From positions 1-44,358 of the forward strand of contig JADHUM010000030.1 in NCBI GenBank assembly GCA_016784545.1: a stretch of 44,358 nucleotides of DNA, read 5' to 3'. A model generated the notes under the pieces. That model was not told the origin of the DNA. It saw nothing but the letters and a program-made list of their open reading frames with translations, and searched no databases. Numbering within the stretch: position 1 is the first letter of the stretch; each line of letters opens with the position of its first letter. Positions 8,690 to 17,408 of the stretch are shown piece after piece. The stretch is from Candidatus Neomarinimicrobiota bacterium (GTDB taxonomy: Bacteria > Fidelibacterota > UBA8477 > JABMPR01). The position numbers and the translations under genes are program-made.

Positions 8690-9874
8690 TTAAAAATCAC
8701 TGCGAACCCTGAGGCGAAGGCCCCAGTCCTGTAGTCCGAATTCTGCATTCTCCTCACCCCAGAACAGGCTGCCCTGGAGGGAGATATTGGTGTCTTCAAA
8801 GGCGTTCCAGTCAAGCTGAGGAGCCAGTGTTCCACTATTGTCGTTAAAATTTGCTATAACAAGGCTGCTCAGCGTGATATAATCGAAGGTGGGGTGCTTG
8901 GCATAGAAAAAGGCATAGTCCTGCATGAGGCTGTGAGTCTGGCCGCCCAGTGAAGCAAAGTAATCAGCAATGCTTAGTTGAGATATTTGGTCAGGCCGGT
9001 ATCCATTGTGGAGAAATTCCGTCAGCACATAGAGAGAGTTGTCGAAGGTGTGGTCAGCCCCAAGAACAACCTCAGAATAGGAATTGATATTAGATACCGG
9101 GGGGATTAATAGAGCAGCCCATATGGGTATTCCACCGCTGTAATCAATTTTATTGTATCCATATTCCACCCAGATTCCACAGCCGAGGATTTCCCCGACC
9201 ACACTACCCCCGATTAGTAGTTTTTTATCCAACTCTGTATATCCATAAGCAAGGCTTCTGACAGACTGCCAGCGGTGTTGGGCTACCGTCACTTCAAAAT
9301 CAAAATGTCCCGCGCCACCCCTTAACCACACCTGCCTGGTAGAATTATCCCAATTACTTTCTGGCTTCAGGGCAATACTCAAGGAGGAGCGGCTATCCAG
9401 GGGCAGGTCAAGACGAATAGCTGGTACACCGGTTTGTTCGTAACTGGGATCTAATAGAGACTTGGTGTTGAAAATGTCGGTGGGGTTCCAGGCATATCCT
9501 ACTCCGGGAGATAGTTGTTGCCTTCCCACAGTGAGGTCTGCCCAGGGGAAAGAAATGCGCATATACAGATTGTCGACGAGGATGGTGTCACGTATCTCTT
9601 CGATTAATTCAAGTCCGGAGTCTGAGTATCCCGGCAGAAAGTCGTATATATTCCAGCTGGTTTTCCCCCAGTACTTTTCAACATTCAGATTGGCGCCGAT
9701 AAGCACATTGTCTGAGGGGCGGGCTTCCACATCAAGACGAAATTTGTTATAGCCGAACTTATAACTTATTGATCCAAGCTGCATCACATCAGCTTCAGAT
9801 TCGAAGTAGCCAAAAAACTCTGGCTGTGCTAACAGCAGTGTCGGCAGCAGAAAAAATATCCCCCAGTATTTCAT
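8690..9874 (-). CDS. Outer-membrane beta-barrel protein of the RND operon
   Basis: A 394-residue protein with a cleavable signal peptide (MKYWGIFFLLPTLLLAQ) and many amphipathic strands, ending in LRLRVRSDF, a terminal-Phe strand typical of BAM substrates. The motif VGRQQLSPGVGYAWNPTDIF resembles DUF1302-like or porin-like outer-membrane proteins that accompany MMPL transporters and LolA-like proteins in other genomes. Its ATG overlaps the stop of the upstream LolA-like gene (ATGA), indicating translational coupling. Inferred role: the outer-membrane component of the envelope transport system encoded here. It could instead be an independent porin. Confidence 0.75.
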   Translation of the reverse strand: MKYWGIFFLLPTLLLAQPEFFGYFESEADVMQLGSISYKFGYNKFRLDVEARPSDNVLIGANLNVEKYWGKTSWNIYDFLPGYSDSGLELIEEIRDTILVDNLYMRISFPWADLTVGRQQLSPGVGYAWNPTDIFNTKSLLDPSYEQTGVPAIRLDLPLDSRSSLSIALKPESNWDNSTRQVWLRGGAGHFDFEVTVAQHRWQSVRSLAYGYTELDKKLLIGGSVVGEILGCGIWVEYGYNKIDYSGGIPIWAALLIPPVSNINSYSEVVLGADHTFDNSLYVLTEFLHNGYRPDQISQLSIADYFASLGGQTHSLMQDYAFFYAKHPTFDYITLSSLVIANFNDNSGTLAPQLDWNAFEDTNISLQGSLFWGEENAEFGLQDWGLRLRVRSDF

Positions 9875-10620
9875 TTCTTCAAATTCCTTTCAGAGAAGAA
9901 GCCCTGAGGTGGTTCCCAGGCATAGGTGATTTCCAGATTTCTCATGGTTGTGCTTGACCGTTCTTTATGGTCGGTCATGACCATAATCATGGCGGTGGGA
10001 TAATCCTCAATCATCTGGATGTCACTGAGCAGTAGAGATTTGGAGTTGAATCCTTTTTCATCGTAATAATCTAGAGCTACAGGGAAATAGTCTGACTGTC
10101 GGGCCCATAGGATAATTTTTGGATAGGGTGGGTCCTGTTCGGTGATACCCAGGAGTTCTACTTTCCAGACCAATTCGCTGTCACGGGTTTCCTCTGCCAG
10201 GAGTGTTGATGTAAATTTTGTCTGAAAAACATCTCCCCCGCCCATGTCTTCATAGGTGAAGTCAGAGCCTTGCATTTTTTGTTTTTTGGCATGAGAAGCA
10301 AGTTTGCGAACCCGTTTGGTCCGAGGGAAATAGCTCCAGATATCATCGGCATTGTTCAGCATGAGAAAGGCCTGGCCTCGAATTGCTGCTGGTTTAGTGT
10401 AGCGGGTCAGCGAGCTTTTACCTTTCTCAGCGGCCCAGGATTCGAACTCGAAAACCCGCTCCTTACCAGAACTGGTTATAATGGTTTGGGTTCCCCTGGA
10501 GTATGAATTCTCAGGTGACATGATGGTGGTGACTCGGTCGATAATTTCAGTTCCGGTTGGTGCTTGAGCAAACAGGCAGGAGAAGGAGATCAGGGAAAAT
10601 AAAACTATTCTTGCCTTCAT
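9871..10620 (-). CDS. LolA-like outer-membrane lipoprotein-sorting protein
   Basis: A periplasmic protein of 249 residues with a signal peptide (MKARIVLFSLISFSCLFAQ). The body matches the LolA/LolB-like 'outer membrane lipoprotein-sorting' family: TRYTKPAAIRGQAFLML, then DDIWSYFPRTKRVRKLAS, then GSDFTYEDMGGGD. Proteins of this fold carry lipids or lipoproteins in a half-barrel cavity. It is distinct from housekeeping LolA and is the type associated with MMPL transporters. Its start overlaps the TetR gene stop by 4 bp and its stop overlaps the barrel gene start by 4 bp, which strongly supports a single operon. It may be the periplasmic shuttle between the RND protein and the outer-membrane barrel. 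Confidence 0.88.
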   Translation of the reverse strand: MKARIVLFSLISFSCLFAQAPTGTEIIDRVTTIMSPENSYSRGTQTIITSSGKERVFEFESWAAEKGKSSLTRYTKPAAIRGQAFLMLNNADDIWSYFPRTKRVRKLASHAKKQKMQGSDFTYEDMGGGDVFQTKFTSTLLAEETRDSELVWKVELLGITEQDPPYPKIILWARQSDYFPVALDYYDEKGFNSKSLLLSDIQMIEDYPTAMIMVMTDHKERSSTTMRNLEITYAWEPPQGFFSERNLKK

Positions 10621-11222
10621 CGTTCCAGTCCTTTCATAAAACTGTCTATACCTTCGACGAGGGCCCTGTCATAAGCTGCTCGGTCATGGTTGAGCATAAA
10701 TTGCCAGACAAAACCATCGATAAATGCCAGGGCTAGTGTTGCGACGCCATCAAAATTCATATCTCGAAAGTCTTCAGCCATGACACCAGCCTTCAAGATG
10801 TTGATGACGAAATGTTTCATCTTTTCATAAGATGCTGAAAGCTGTGTGGATTCATGCTCGCCACGTTGAATAGCCCTGGCACCCTGAGCCCACATTTCAG
10901 TGATGATGAGCATGGCTTCGTCCATTTCGAAGATGATTTCAATATTCATACGCATAAACGTACGCAGTTTGTCTCGGGGACTGAGATCCATGGCATACAG
11001 GGTTTCTGAAGCATCCACCATGTCGTTCATGATGGTGTCAACCATGGCATGAAATATCTCTTCCTTGCTGCTGAAGTATTCATATACAGTGCCTTTGCCG
11101 ATACCGGCCTCTTTGGCAATGTCGGCGATTTTGCCTTTCTCTAAGCCATCTCTGGCAAAAATATGGATAGCGGCTCTGATTATTGCGTCTGCTTTTGCAG
11201 GATCTTTTTGTAGGGGACTCAT
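10617..11222 (-). CDS. TetR/AcrR family transcriptional regulator
   Basis: A 201-residue repressor. The N-terminal helix-turn-helix is clear (GIGKGTVYEYFSSKEEIFHA, about residues 41-60). The C-terminal ligand-binding half is hydrophobic and variable, as usual for the family. It is the first gene of the operon, with TAGGAGGT upstream of its ATG. An 18-bp palindrome lies between its promoter boxes, so it very probably represses itself and the three transport genes, being relieved by a hydrophobic ligand. The inducer cannot be predicted. Confidence 0.93.
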   Translation of the reverse strand: MSPLQKDPAKADAIIRAAIHIFARDGLEKGKIADIAKEAGIGKGTVYEYFSSKEEIFHAMVDTIMNDMVDASETLYAMDLSPRDKLRTFMRMNIEIIFEMDEAMLIITEMWAQGARAIQRGEHESTQLSASYEKMKHFVINILKAGVMAEDFRDMNFDGVATLALAFIDGFVWQFMLNHDRAAYDRALVEGIDSFMKGLER

Positions 11223-11255
11223 AGTGGATTACCTCCTAAGGTTGAGTATGGCTGG

Positions 11256-11284
11256 AAAATATGACCGAACAGTCGGTCAGGCAA
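11256..11284 (-). promoter_or_regulatory. Promoter of the TetR-RND operon
   Basis: On the minus strand TTGCCT (11279-11284) is followed after exactly 17 bp by TATTTT (11256-11261). Each box matches the sigma-70 consensus at 4 of 6 bases. The start codon lies about 35 bp downstream. The spacer is occupied by the palindromic operator. Confidence 0.65.
11262..11279. promoter_or_regulatory. TetR-type operator palindrome
   Basis: TGACCGAACAGTCGGTCA has perfect 7-bp inverted arms around a 4-bp centre. Size and GACCGA/TCGGTC half-sites are typical of TetR-family operators. Its position across the -35/-10 spacer would block RNA polymerase when the repressor is bound. Confidence 0.82.
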
Positions 11285-11395
11285 GTATTTTTTGGTGTTT
11301 CAACATAGTTTTTCCATAAATGCCATTCCAGTATATCTTAGACCACCATAGAATAACCTGGAGCGTTGAAAACAGCAAAATGAGAACACCTCGCC

Positions 11396-12985
11396 ATGCT
11401 TAAGCACATGATGAAGCAACCTAAACGCCGGGTGCACATAATAGCACTTGTGGGAATGGTCATCTCACTCATGCTAAGTCTTGGGTCCTGTTGCTCAGAA
11501 GACCCCTATGCTGATTACCTCAATTTAATCATAACCACAGAGCCAAAGTCTCTGGATCCTGCCTTATCTGCTGATATTACAACGGGAGTTATAACTGCCT
11601 TGATGTATGACAACCTCGTCCGCTTTGGAACCGGCAGTGAAATCCTGCCTGGTCTGGCGAAATCATGGGAGGTGTCAGAGGATGGCTTGAGTTATATGTT
11701 CCACTTGCGAAGTGACGTCACTTTTTGGGACGGGAAACCCTTTTTATCAACTGACGTGAAGTATTCGTTCGAACGAGTACTGGATCCAGATACCCGATCT
11801 CCCCAAACCTGGTTGCTATCACCGATAAAGGGGGCTAGCGACTATATGCAGGGAAACGCAGATGAAGTGAGGGGTATAAGTGTAATTAATGATACGACAG
11901 TTCAGATAAACCTTACCTTTCCCTTTGCACCTTTCATAGGTTTTCTGGGTGCCCCGGCCACATCCATAGTGCCAGAATATGATGGTCAAGAGGTTGATTT
12001 TAAAATTTCACCGATTGGAACCGGACCATGGGTTTATCAAGAATGGCAAGCGGACAGACAGATACGTTTTAAGCGAAACGATAACTATTATGATGGTCCT
12101 GCAAAATTAAAAGGACTGTTATTAAATAATATGCCGGAAGTTTTAACTTCAGCCGTTGAGTTTGAGGCAGGTAACCTGGATGTGATGACTATTCCCAACT
12201 CTGAATTTAAGTATTGGACCCGGTCCACAGCCTGGCAGCCATACATTCACAAGCTTGATGAGCTAGGCATCTATTATTTGGCCATGAATGTCCAGAGAAA
12301 GCCCTTCGATGACCAAAGAGTAAGGCAGGCTGTCACCCTGGCCATTGATAGAGAAAAGATCATTCATCGCATAATGCACAATAGTGCAACATTAGCGCTA
12401 GGCCCGATACCGCCAGGACTTGAAGGCTATGACTCTACTAGAGTTCCTGTTAAATACGACCCGCAAGCTGCACGAAATCTATTAAAAGAGGCGGGATACA
12501 CAGAAGGTTGTGAATTTGATTTGTGGGTAGACCCCGGTGCCGCGGTTTCACAAACCCTGGAGGCAATACAGCACTATCTCAATGAATCCGGCTTTATTGT
12601 TCATCTTGTTCGCAATGATTGGAATATGATGCGGGATGCCATGCGTAAGGGTGAAACTGACGCCTATTGGGGAAACTGGTGGGCAGACTATGCCGATTCA
12701 GAAAACTTCCTGGCCCCCCTCTTTCATTCTGATAATGCAGCACGCCGAAACAGATACTCCAATTCAGATGTCGATCGATCAATTGAAAAACTACAGCAAA
12801 GTTTGGATCCACTAGACAGAAAACTATTGGCCATGGAAATTGATAGTGTACTCATAGAAGAGGCACCCTATGCTTTTATGTGGTACCCGACATCTTATAC
12901 TGTGGTGCAACCAAATTTAAAAGGCTATGTACCCCATCTTATGCCAAACGCTAATAAATATACCGACGTTTATTTCGAAGATTAG
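11396..12985 (+). CDS. Peptide/nickel-type ABC transporter substrate-binding lipoprotein
   Basis: A family 5 extracellular solute-binding protein (DppA/OppA-like), 529 residues, close to the family norm. The N-terminus is basic, then hydrophobic, and ends in a lipobox (SLGSC), so it should be anchored to a membrane by a lipidated Cys. Diagnostic segments are EPKSLDPALSADITT, LAKSWEVSEDGLSYMFHLR and DVKYSFERVLDP. Cognate permease and ATPase genes are absent from the neighbourhood, so it must work with components encoded elsewhere or act as an orphan receptor. The start is uncertain: ATG at 11396 has no good ribosome binding site, and ATGs at 11408 and 11411 are alternatives. Confidence 0.9.
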   Translation: MLKHMMKQPKRRVHIIALVGMVISLMLSLGSCCSEDPYADYLNLIITTEPKSLDPALSADITTGVITALMYDNLVRFGTGSEILPGLAKSWEVSEDGLSYMFHLRSDVTFWDGKPFLSTDVKYSFERVLDPDTRSPQTWLLSPIKGASDYMQGNADEVRGISVINDTTVQINLTFPFAPFIGFLGAPATSIVPEYDGQEVDFKISPIGTGPWVYQEWQADRQIRFKRNDNYYDGPAKLKGLLLNNMPEVLTSAVEFEAGNLDVMTIPNSEFKYWTRSTAWQPYIHKLDELGIYYLAMNVQRKPFDDQRVRQAVTLAIDREKIIHRIMHNSATLALGPIPPGLEGYDSTRVPVKYDPQAARNLLKEAGYTEGCEFDLWVDPGAAVSQTLEAIQHYLNESGFIVHLVRNDWNMMRDAMRKGETDAYWGNWWADYADSENFLAPLFHSDNAARRNRYSNSDVDRSIEKLQQSLDPLDRKLLAMEIDSVLIEEAPYAFMWYPTSYTVVQPNLKGYVPHLMPNANKYTDVYFED

Positions 12986-12993
12986 GACACATC

Positions 12994-13314
12994 ATGAACA
13001 ACATTGATTCTCATCCCATTCTAGGACAATTAAACGAAACCCAAAGACGTCTCACTAATGTTGCAGAAATTCAGACTGCTCTCGCCGAGCGAAGACGGGT
13101 CATGGAGCGGGACGGGAAATACACAACCATTGTTGCTGGCGTAATCGGTATCAGTGGCTTGTTTTTCATGAACCCACTCCCCTTCTATCTGGTTCTTGGC
13201 CTCCTGGTGATTGGCCTGCCAATGGTCTGGCGCCATCTTGTGAAAGAAGCTCGGGAATTTGTTATGACTGATGATGAGATAGAAGAAAAATTGAAGATAG
13301 AAGATAGAAGATAG
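12994..13314 (+). CDS. Small two-helix membrane protein, unknown function
   Basis: A protein of 106 residues that I do not recognise. The N-terminal half is polar and likely helical (TQRRLTNVAEIQTALAERRR). Two hydrophobic stretches follow (about residues 46-57 and 61-77, broken by NPLPF), then a charged C-terminal tail. It begins 8 bp after the solute-binding protein gene with AGGA upstream, so it is probably co-transcribed. The last codons (EDRR and stop) are encoded by a GAAGATA heptamer tandem repeat at 13293-13313, so the C-terminus may have been created or replaced by repeat expansion. Confidence 0.6.
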   Translation: MNNIDSHPILGQLNETQRRLTNVAEIQTALAERRRVMERDGKYTTIVAGVIGISGLFFMNPLPFYLVLGLLVIGLPMVWRHLVKEAREFVMTDDEIEEKLKIEDRR

Positions 13315-13466
13315 AAAAAAGATGGGGAAGAAATGAGGACAGGTGGTGATATGAAGGCGGGAAGAAACAGAACTGACAATTTTCCCAATCAATCAAAAAC
13401 ATGAATGTTAACCCCATCAAACTCACTAAACTCATAGAACTCAATAACTCAATAACTCAATAACTC
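13293..13466. repeat. Period-7 and period-8 tandem tracts in an intergenic gap
   Basis: (GAAGATA)3 at 13293-13313 crosses the stop codon of the small membrane protein gene. AATAACTC is repeated three times at 13443-13466, with degenerate AACTC units on either side. The rest of the gap up to 13488 is AT-rich, with no gene or terminator that I can support. Confidence 0.85.
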
Positions 13467-13488
13467 ATAAACTCTAACAGGTAAAAAC

Positions 13489-14667
13489 ATGCCCCTGATA
13501 AATGACCCAACTGCTATCCTGGTTTATCTGATCTCCCTAATTGGCCTGATATACTTTATAAAACAACAGCCCTGGGCATCAAAAATATTCGATATCATCC
13601 CCCCTGTCATATGGGTCTATTTCCTACCCATGATATCCACCACACTGGGGATCACTCCAGAACAATCTGATCTATATGGATGGGTGAAAACATACCTCCT
13701 TCCTGCAGCCCTGGTATTGTTGCTTTTGTCTGCTGATGTAAAGGCCATTTCCAAGCTTGGACCCAAAGCCCTGGGAACCATGCTGGCTGGAACCATTGGA
13801 ATTGTTCTCGGGGGTGTCATCAGTCTGGCCATCTTTGGTCGTTGGTTGCCTGAGGATGCCTGGCAAGGCATGGGCGCTTTATCGGGATCATGGATTGGCG
13901 GGAGCTCCAACATGGTTGCCGTGGGAACCTCAATTGGCGTAAGGGACGAATTGTTTGGGGTGATGATCATTGTGGATACCGTCGTTGGATATGGCTGGAT
14001 GGGTGTCGTGATATTCATTTCGGCCTTCCAGACAAGACTGGATAAATGGAATAAAGTTACCTCCTCACCGGTGAATGAACTCGCCAATCACATGGCGACT
14101 TCGGATCATCAAAAGAAAGAGGTCTTAACCTTTCCAGGTTTGATCTATATGCTGGTAATTGGAATAGGTCTCGGATATGTGTGTCTCATAGCCGGTGAAT
14201 TTCTCCCCGATCTTGGAAAGGTGGTTACCAGTTTTGGCTGGACGGTGATCCTGGTTTCCATTGTTGGGCTGGGTCTCTCATTCACACCAGTGGCAAAACT
14301 TGAAAAACAGGGCGCCTCACATCTTGGAAACATATTTTTGTACATTCTCCTGGCAACCATTGGCGCCAAGGCTGATCTACGTTCCATCACTGAAGCACCA
14401 ATGTTTCTCATGGTGGGGGTTGTGTGGATAGGCATTCATGCCACGGTGTTGTTTAGCGTGGGCCGACTGTTAAAGGCACCCATGTTCCTCATCGCAACCA
14501 GCTCCCAGGCCAATATTGGAGGTGTGGTGAGCGCACCCATCGTTGCTTCTGTTTACCAGAAGGGCATGGCTCCGGTTGGATTGCTCATGGGGGTTCTGGG
14601 AAATATCCTGGGTCTGTATTTTGGGTTTCTCACCGCCCAGCTTATGGAATGGGTGAGCAGGCTTTAA
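13489..14667 (+). CDS. DUF819 family integral membrane protein
   Basis: A 392-residue polytopic inner-membrane protein with about ten hydrophobic segments. The GSWIGGSSNMVAVGTSIGV motif (about residues 135-153) and a related TSSQANIGGVVSAPIVASVY near the end are the hallmark of DUF819 (YjcL-like) proteins. These show internal duplication resembling 2-oxoacid or anion transporters. Function is not established, and the substrate is unknown. A short AGGT precedes the ATG. It is separated from its neighbours by repeat-rich gaps on both sides and is therefore likely a single-gene transcription unit. Confidence 0.88.
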   Translation: MPLINDPTAILVYLISLIGLIYFIKQQPWASKIFDIIPPVIWVYFLPMISTTLGITPEQSDLYGWVKTYLLPAALVLLLLSADVKAISKLGPKALGTMLAGTIGIVLGGVISLAIFGRWLPEDAWQGMGALSGSWIGGSSNMVAVGTSIGVRDELFGVMIIVDTVVGYGWMGVVIFISAFQTRLDKWNKVTSSPVNELANHMATSDHQKKEVLTFPGLIYMLVIGIGLGYVCLIAGEFLPDLGKVVTSFGWTVILVSIVGLGLSFTPVAKLEKQGASHLGNIFLYILLATIGAKADLRSITEAPMFLMVGVVWIGIHATVLFSVGRLLKAPMFLIATSSQANIGGVVSAPIVASVYQKGMAPVGLLMGVLGNILGLYFGFLTAQLMEWVSRL

Positions 14668-15080
14668 AATAAATTTGGAAATCACCTTTGGTTTCGACTA
14701 CTGTATGGCGGGGCAGGTAGGCTCTGTGTGACACCTCAATGTCCAGGGTCGTGCTCCGGCCCTTGAGCTCCCCTTTCTGTCATTGCGAGAAGCGTAGCGA
14801 CGAAGCAATCTCCGCATTCAGGATAGGTTCGAGATTTATCTCTCTTAGCCTTGGCATAGAGAGATAGCTTCGTCGGCTATTGGTCTCATCCAACCTAACC
14901 CTTCGGGTATACTTCGTCCCTCGCACTTCGACTCCGCTTAGTGTGACAGCCAGGGATGACACAAGCTCAACGTGACACCCCCAGGGTGACAGCTCAACGT
15001 CCGGACTGATAAACGTCAATGTTACTGTTTCTTTCAAACACCTGCCTTTCATATCATCATAAATTTCTTATTATAATTCA
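14668..15080. other. Repeat-rich intergenic region
   Basis: No gene is supported. It holds a degenerate copy of the two-hairpin repeat at 14779-14850, preceded and followed by GTGTGACACC and TAGTGTGACAGCC sequences. These match the second repeat family at 35298-35495: GTGTGACACCTCA followed by GCTCCGGCC occurs both near 14727-14760 and near 35463-35491. TATAAT occurs at 15072-15077, just before the rhomboid gene. Confidence 0.7.
14779..14850 (-). repeat. Two-hairpin dispersed repeat, copy B (partial)
   Basis: GTCATTGCGAGAAGCGTAG, then CAATCTCCGCATTCAGGATA and GGTTCGAGAT match the minus-strand order of copy A, with divergence in the distal half. Confidence 0.65.
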
Positions 15081-15992
15081 ATGAACCAGTGGAACTATCA
15101 GCAAGGCCCTCAACGCATGCGATTTGGCCCTAACAAAATGGGTGAGGGAGTACGTCAACTCCTCATCGCCAATGTTGTTGTGTTTTTGCTCACCCAGATC
15201 ATGGGCATGCCCATCTGGGCCAATTGGTTTGGTTTGAACCCCCATGATGTCATTTTTGGTCTGCGCATCTGGCAGCCCTTTACCTATATGTTTTTGCATG
15301 GTGGTTTCTGGCACATCGCCATGAATATGCTTATGCTGTGGATGTTTGGTTCAGAACTGGAAGGGATCTGGGGTCGCAAAGAGTTCCTACGGTTCTATGT
15401 GGTGACTGGCGCCGGAGCCGGCGTCTTCTCTCTGGTTCCATATTTTATTGGTGTTCTCGGTGGGTACCGGGGAACCATTCCCTCCATTATCGGCGCTAGC
15501 GGGGCCATCTACGCCATTTTGCTAGCCTATGCCGTGACCTATCCTGACCGCAAAGTGCTGGTCTATATGCTGGTGCCCATCAAGGTAAAATACCTCATGC
15601 TTATTATGGGCTTTATGACCTTTGTCTCGGTTGGAAATGGTGACGGAATCAGCCATATAACTCATTTGGGCGGGCTGGTTGTGGGCTGGTTTTATCTGAG
15701 AAGAAATGGGCGCTACCGCGGTCTAAATATTCCCTGGAGACAGTGGCTTGGAAGACTTACTAAAATTCGATTCATCAATGACGATGCCCAGCGTAAGACG
15801 GGACCATCCGCCTCCAAACCTCAGCAAAAGGGTTGGCACCGTGTCAGGAGTGAAACTGAATTACGAAAAGAGATGGATGCCCTCCTGGATAAGATTACAA
15901 AAGTGGGTTACGAGAATCTTAGTAATGCCGAAAAAGAGCGCCTGTTGGAATTATCCTCACAGCTTTCAAATGATGGGAATCATCTGGACTAA
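15081..15992 (+). CDS. Rhomboid family intramembrane serine protease
   Basis: A polytopic protease that cleaves transmembrane substrates inside the bilayer. The catalytic Ser lies in GASGA (residues 138-142) and the catalytic His in SHITHLGG (His195). HGGFWHIAMN in the second helix completes the core. After the six-helix core there is a charged cytoplasmic tail of about 90 residues (MDALLDKITKVGYENLSNAE). The Ser-His pair is intact, so it should be active. The start is uncertain. ATG at 15081 has no Shine-Dalgarno and follows a TATAAT at 15072-15077 by only 3 bp. ATG at 15117 (residue 13), with AAGG about 10 nt upstream, is a serious alternative. Confidence 0.92.
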   Translation: MNQWNYQQGPQRMRFGPNKMGEGVRQLLIANVVVFLLTQIMGMPIWANWFGLNPHDVIFGLRIWQPFTYMFLHGGFWHIAMNMLMLWMFGSELEGIWGRKEFLRFYVVTGAGAGVFSLVPYFIGVLGGYRGTIPSIIGASGAIYAILLAYAVTYPDRKVLVYMLVPIKVKYLMLIMGFMTFVSVGNGDGISHITHLGGLVVGWFYLRRNGRYRGLNIPWRQWLGRLTKIRFINDDAQRKTGPSASKPQQKGWHRVRSETELRKEMDALLDKITKVGYENLSNAEKERLLELSSQLSNDGNHLD

Positions 15993-16025
15993 ACGCATCG
16001 GTTTTCACCGACCCTTCAAAATCTT

Positions 16026-17300
16026 CTATTCAACCACAATTTCTATGAGTGCTGTCACATCCCTCACATTGATGTCAAAATCATGATTGATATCTGAGAG
16101 ATAAAAGGTCACGGGATCAGGAACCCCCATACCCACAATGCCCTCAATGAGCAGTACGACATCAAGAATGTTGACCACTCCATCATCATTGATATCCGGC
16201 GGTTCTGGCAATGCTGCCGCATAAATGGGTTCAAAGATAATTTCACCACCACCTTCTTCGTTATCATATAGCGTGGCATCGACTTCAGAAAGATCCAGAC
16301 CAAGCCAATAATTATTCTGAGCCATAATGGGGGAAGATGTATCATTCCAGATGTGCCAGGTCTGCCCTTCAAAACTGTTGTCATAGAATAAATTGAGACC
16401 ATCATCACCGGGATAATCATTGACCATATCACCCAGGTTGGGAGAGGCACCCACGATAAGTGAAACCCCATAATAATTACCACCGATAAAATTTCCCATG
16501 ACAATACCAACGGAAGATGCATAACCAGCGTAGATACCGGCACCGGAATTAAAATTGCCTTCCTGGTAGTTGGCCACGATAACATTATCCAGGATATAGG
16601 CCGGGGCGCTCACAACAGTGATCCCGGTATAATTACCCCTGATAAAATTGCCCCTTATTACAGGAGCTGCGACTGAGGTTAAGGTCCAGACGCCCACGCC
16701 CTGACCATGATTATTTTCGATAATATTATTCTCAATGACCTGGGGGGAACAGGAGTCGATAAAGAGAGCAGGATGATTGAAATCATTCACAGAATTCCCA
16801 ATCAATTGGCAGCCAGAAACTTCCACCTCATCTGATTGCAGAATTTTAATACCATAATCACCGCAATTACTAATGTGTGAATTACGAACGTATGAAGAGT
16901 CAACATTTGAAAATGAAATGCCCGTCTCTGCGGTATCATCAATTCGACAGCCATGCAGCCGAGCCCTGCCGCTGATTATTTTGATACCTCCATCGAGCTC
17001 ATTAAAGGCACAGTTATTCATGTCGAGCAAGCCATTGTCACCCCTGACACTGCCGCCATTGTGGAAAAGCACTCCTGTGGCGAACAAGACACCCTGGACC
17101 CTGAACTCGAAAGAGGAATCCAGATCAATACCAACCCCGTCATCAATGATCAAGGTGTCCCCAAAAGCAACAATACAATTGGCCGTCAAGCGATAAGGGT
17201 TACCCTGCATATCCCAGACACCGCTCACATTCCCACTAACCAGGGTTTGCGACATCAGGTTGCTCAGGAGTAAAAGCAGGAGAAATATTTTATTACGCAT
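16026..17300 (-). CDS. Secreted parallel beta-helix protein with dockerin-like repeats
   Basis: An exported protein of 424 residues with a signal peptide (MRNKIFLLLLLLSNLMSQ). Residues of about 90-300 are right-handed beta-helix repeats of the NosD/pectate-lyase type, with stacked N/G/D-rich turns (VIENNIIENNHGQGVGV, VIRGNFIRGNYTGITVV). The C-terminus has two Ca-binding dockerin type I-like units, DINDDGVVNILDVVLLIEGI and DINHDFDINVRDVTALIEI. In FCB bacteria such tails end secreted proteins without cellulosomes. It may bind or cleave polysaccharide, but no catalytic residues can be assigned. AAGGAA precedes the ATG. It is divergent from the dioxygenase gene. Confidence 0.85.
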   Translation of the reverse strand: MRNKIFLLLLLLSNLMSQTLVSGNVSGVWDMQGNPYRLTANCIVAFGDTLIIDDGVGIDLDSSFEFRVQGVLFATGVLFHNGGSVRGDNGLLDMNNCAFNELDGGIKIISGRARLHGCRIDDTAETGISFSNVDSSYVRNSHISNCGDYGIKILQSDEVEVSGCQLIGNSVNDFNHPALFIDSCSPQVIENNIIENNHGQGVGVWTLTSVAAPVIRGNFIRGNYTGITVVSAPAYILDNVIVANYQEGNFNSGAGIYAGYASSVGIVMGNFIGGNYYGVSLIVGASPNLGDMVNDYPGDDGLNLFYDNSFEGQTWHIWNDTSSPIMAQNNYWLGLDLSEVDATLYDNEEGGGEIIFEPIYAAALPEPPDINDDGVVNILDVVLLIEGIVGMGVPDPVTFYLSDINHDFDINVRDVTALIEIVVE

Positions 17301-17408
17301 TGGTTGATTCCTTCATCGTTGATGGAAGATAAATCAATTCAATTGCTTTTAATCATTCAAATGGATAATAATTTGAGCACGTACAAAAACAGTATCGCGG
17401 AGATGGTT

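Noticed and set aside
13030-13444. Minus-strand ORFs opposite the small membrane protein and the repeat tract
   Set aside because: Biased S/F/L-rich translations arise from the AGAAGA and AACTC repeats; they have no homology pattern or ribosome binding site.
15998-16011. TCGGT-TTTC-ACCGA hairpin after the rhomboid gene as a terminator
   Set aside because: The stem is only 5 bp and no T-run follows on either strand, so I did not list it as a terminator.
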